DNA from: Spirochaetes bacterium ADurb.Bin133
GTDB taxonomy: Bacteria > Spirochaetota > GWE2-31-10 > MWDO01
Direction of reading: 5' to 3'
DNA length: 64,000 bases
Assembly (NCBI GenBank): GCA_002070605.1
Contig: MWDO01000006.1
Span: forward strand, 1 to 64,000
The translations under genes were made by a program, and so were the position numbers. This document shows, piece by piece, positions 62,400-64,000 of the stretch (its first letter is position 1; each line of letters begins with the position of its first letter). The notes beneath the pieces were generated by a model that was not told the origin of the DNA, did no database searches, and was given only the letters and a program-made list of their open reading frames with translations.

Positions 62400-63626
62400 A
62401 TGGATAAGGATATTGTTGAAATAATAAATCCGTCAATTAATTTAGTAAAGGGATTTTTCTCAAACGCCTGCGGATGCGAGATTAAGTATAAAAATCGTCT
62501 CGATCTAGGTATGGTATTGTGCGAAGTTTCGGCTGCATGCTATGCAAAGTACACTACCAATAAAGTACAGGCGGCGCATATTCAGATATGTAAAGAGAAT
62601 CTTAAAAGTAATAAAGCCCGCGCCGTTATAGTCAACAGCGGTTGCGCTAACGCTTGTACCGGCGAGTTAGGCTTAAAAAACGCCGAAGATATAACAAAAA
62701 AAGTCGCCGAGGTTTTTGAACTCGATAGTCCTTCCGACGTATTATTATGCTCGACGGGGGTGATCGGGAGACAGCTCCCTATGGATAAAGTCTTTTCCGG
62801 TATTGACAAACTTAAATCCATTATAAGGGAGGAGAATGAGAAAAACTTTGCTCTTGCGATAATGACTACCGACGTCGTCGATAAAATTGTCGGCGTCAAG
62901 GTAAAGTCCGCCGGCGGCGAATATACTATCGTCGGAACGGCTAAAGGGTCGGGGATGATACATCCCAATATGGCTACGATGCTGGGATTTGTTTTTACGG
63001 ACGTTTCCATAAAAGATTACCTTCTAAAAAGAGCTTTTGACGAATCCGTTGAGAAAAGTTTCAATTCGGTAACAATCGACGGCGACACAAGCACAAACGA
63101 CACGGCTATTATAATGAAAAGCGGATTAGCAAATAACGAAGAGATTATAGATACCGCCGGCGAGGAATACAAGTTATTCTGCGAAGCGTTGAATTTTGTG
63201 AATACGGCTCTGGCAAAAAAAATAGCTATCGACGGCGAGGGGGCGACCAAATTTATCGAGATAACGGTAGAGAACGCCGCCTCCGATCAGGACGCTAAAA
63301 AAATAGCGATTTCGATAGCCAAATCCAACCTCGTCAAGACCGCTTTTTACGGAGAAGACCCCAACTGGGGCAGAATAATATGCGCCGCCGGTTATAGCGG
63401 GGTCGATTTTGACTTTACAAAATGCTCGTTAAAATTTGACGAACTGACGGTATTTAAAGACGGCGAGCCGGCGCAGTATGCGGAAAAGGACGCTAAGAAT
63501 ATTTTGAAGAAAAAAGATATAAAAGTTACGCTGGATATGAACGCCGGTAAGACCGGTAAATGGACGGTATGGACATGCGATTTTTCGATAGATTACGTTA
63601 AGATAAACGCCGATTATACCACTTGA
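62400..63626 (+). CDS. argJ: Bifunctional ornithine acetyltransferase / N-acetylglutamate synthase
   Basis: This 408-residue ArgJ starts at ATG 62400 with GGGGAGGG upstream. It is made as a precursor that cuts itself before the threonine in DGEGATKF to give two subunits. Other conserved parts are STGVIGRQLPMDKV, TDVVDKIVGVKV, GSGMIHPNMATMLGF, TIDGDTSTNDT and YGEDPNWGRII. It transfers the acetyl group from N-acetylornithine to glutamate, and perhaps also uses acetyl-CoA, in arginine synthesis. No other arg genes are seen nearby. Confidence 0.95.
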   Translation: MDKDIVEIINPSINLVKGFFSNACGCEIKYKNRLDLGMVLCEVSAACYAKYTTNKVQAAHIQICKENLKSNKARAVIVNSGCANACTGELGLKNAEDITKKVAEVFELDSPSDVLLCSTGVIGRQLPMDKVFSGIDKLKSIIREENEKNFALAIMTTDVVDKIVGVKVKSAGGEYTIVGTAKGSGMIHPNMATMLGFVFTDVSIKDYLLKRAFDESVEKSFNSVTIDGDTSTNDTAIIMKSGLANNEEIIDTAGEEYKLFCEALNFVNTALAKKIAIDGEGATKFIEITVENAASDQDAKKIAISIAKSNLVKTAFYGEDPNWGRIICAAGYSGVDFDFTKCSLKFDELTVFKDGEPAQYAEKDAKNILKKKDIKVTLDMNAGKTGKWTVWTCDFSIDYVKINADYTT

Positions 63627-63665
63627 TAAGGCGTAAGGCTTGAGAAATTTTCTAACGGAGTCGTT

Positions 63666-64000
63666 ATGGATGCGATAATACTATCCGGCGGCGTCGGAAA
63701 ACGATTCGGCGAAGGAACGCCAAAAACTTTTGCTCTGATCGCCGGCAAACCGCTTCTTTATTATTCGCTATATTCGTTTAACAAATTTAAACATACCGGT
63801 AAAATTTATGTGGTAATTAATAGCGCTTGCGAGGAACTTGCGCTGCGTTATAAAAAAAAGTATTTCTCCGGATTTGAAAAGTTCGCCGGATTTATACCGG
63901 GCGGCTTGGAGAGAAAAGATTCGGTATATAACGCTTTATCCTTCATAAAAGAGCGCGGCGGCGTCAACTATGTCGCTATACACGACGGAGCGAGACCGTT
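63666..64000 (+). CDS. ispD: 2-C-methyl-D-erythritol 4-phosphate cytidylyltransferase (partial, runs off window)
   Basis: The first 111 codons are present. The start is ATG at 63666 with CGGAG upstream. MDAIILSGGVGKRFGEGTPK is the nucleotide-binding loop of IspD, although the usual Ala-Gly-x-G-x-R reads SGGVGKR. GKPLLYYSLY, PGGLERKDSVYNAL and the HDGARP motif follow at the edge of the window. The enzyme makes CDP-methylerythritol in the MEP isoprenoid pathway. It follows argJ after 39 bp and may be cotranscribed. Confidence 0.9.
   Translation, partial: MDAIILSGGVGKRFGEGTPKTFALIAGKPLLYYSLYSFNKFKHTGKIYVVINSACEELALRYKKKYFSGFEKFAGFIPGGLERKDSVYNALSFIKERGGVNYVAIHDGARP

Overview
The window is a dense bacterial chromosome segment with low to moderate GC. 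Genes lie on both strands and are separated by many short, palindrome-rich intergenic repeats. No CRISPR array, tRNA or rRNA gene was recognised; the only conventional RNA gene is RNase P RNA. The dnaG-rpoD-zinc-ribbon-rnhA block, a CheX-type phosphatase, several membrane chemoreceptors without obvious periplasmic sensors and a LysM protein with an Hsp70-like N-terminus fit a spirochaete, perhaps a gut Treponema-like lineage. This is inference from gene content; no 16S gene or ribosomal cluster is present to prove it.

Layout. 1-6.5 kb: a class III cyclase-like protein, an M50B-like membrane peptidase, a ParE-type toxin with a 59-residue antitoxin, the LysM/Hsp70-SBD protein, a TPR protein, a gene split at an 11-A run, and a GHKL-type ATP-binding protein. 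6.5-12.8 kb: two convergent chemoreceptors, citrate synthase, and an exported protein. 12.9-18.5 kb: a KefB-type antiporter, a SET-domain methyltransferase, a CoaD-CoaE fusion, and lexA with a divergent promoter and a candidate small RNA. 18.5-25.6 kb: an accessory region with small Cys-rich genes, a chemoreceptor behind a tetranucleotide-repeat leader, a radical SAM/lipoprotein pair and an ABC-F ATPase. 25.7-28.5 kb: a HipB-HipS-HipT-like toxin-antitoxin module between two nearly identical 360-bp direct repeats. 28.5-39.3 kb: small exported and hypothetical genes, an SGNH/MBOAT O-acetylation pair, aroA, rnpB, rnhA, a zinc-ribbon protein, rpoD and dnaG. 39.4-46.1 kb: two 88 percent identical 171-residue paralogues inside repeats, flanking a methyltransferase-like protein, CheX, an HrpA-type helicase and a pseudouridine synthase. 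46.1-51.4 kb: glycosyltransferase, SMR-like and ricin-lectin genes, a YegP-like protein, an HExxH protein and uvrB. 51.5-60 kb: a WYL regulator, a helical protein and a five-gene GTPase operon. 60-64 kb: HicBA, a DUF4143 ATPase, argJ and the start of ispD.

The most unusual part is 52.5-60 kb. A dynamin-like GTPase, two paralogous small GTPases with DFPGG/DFRGG switch motifs, a TerB-like protein and a tail-anchored protein form one tightly spaced operon. Its promoter, with an operator-like palindrome exactly between -35 and -10, and a following (CTAT)n leader ORF also occur in front of the chemoreceptor at 20.6 kb. Both loci are followed by the same downstream repeat. In the chemoreceptor copy the leader frame is open to 25 nt before the next start codon. 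In the GTPase copy it is closed, and one extra repeat unit would open it, also to 25 nt before the next start. This looks like a phase-variable cassette with exchangeable cargo, and the GTPase operon is a candidate conflict or defence system.

A second theme is a family of MITE-like repeats. They have TIRs close to CCGTCAGTTTTTTGGGG and interiors full of GACACATATG motifs. They occur at about 18 places, and at least one copy (45311-46092) encloses a 171-residue protein gene.
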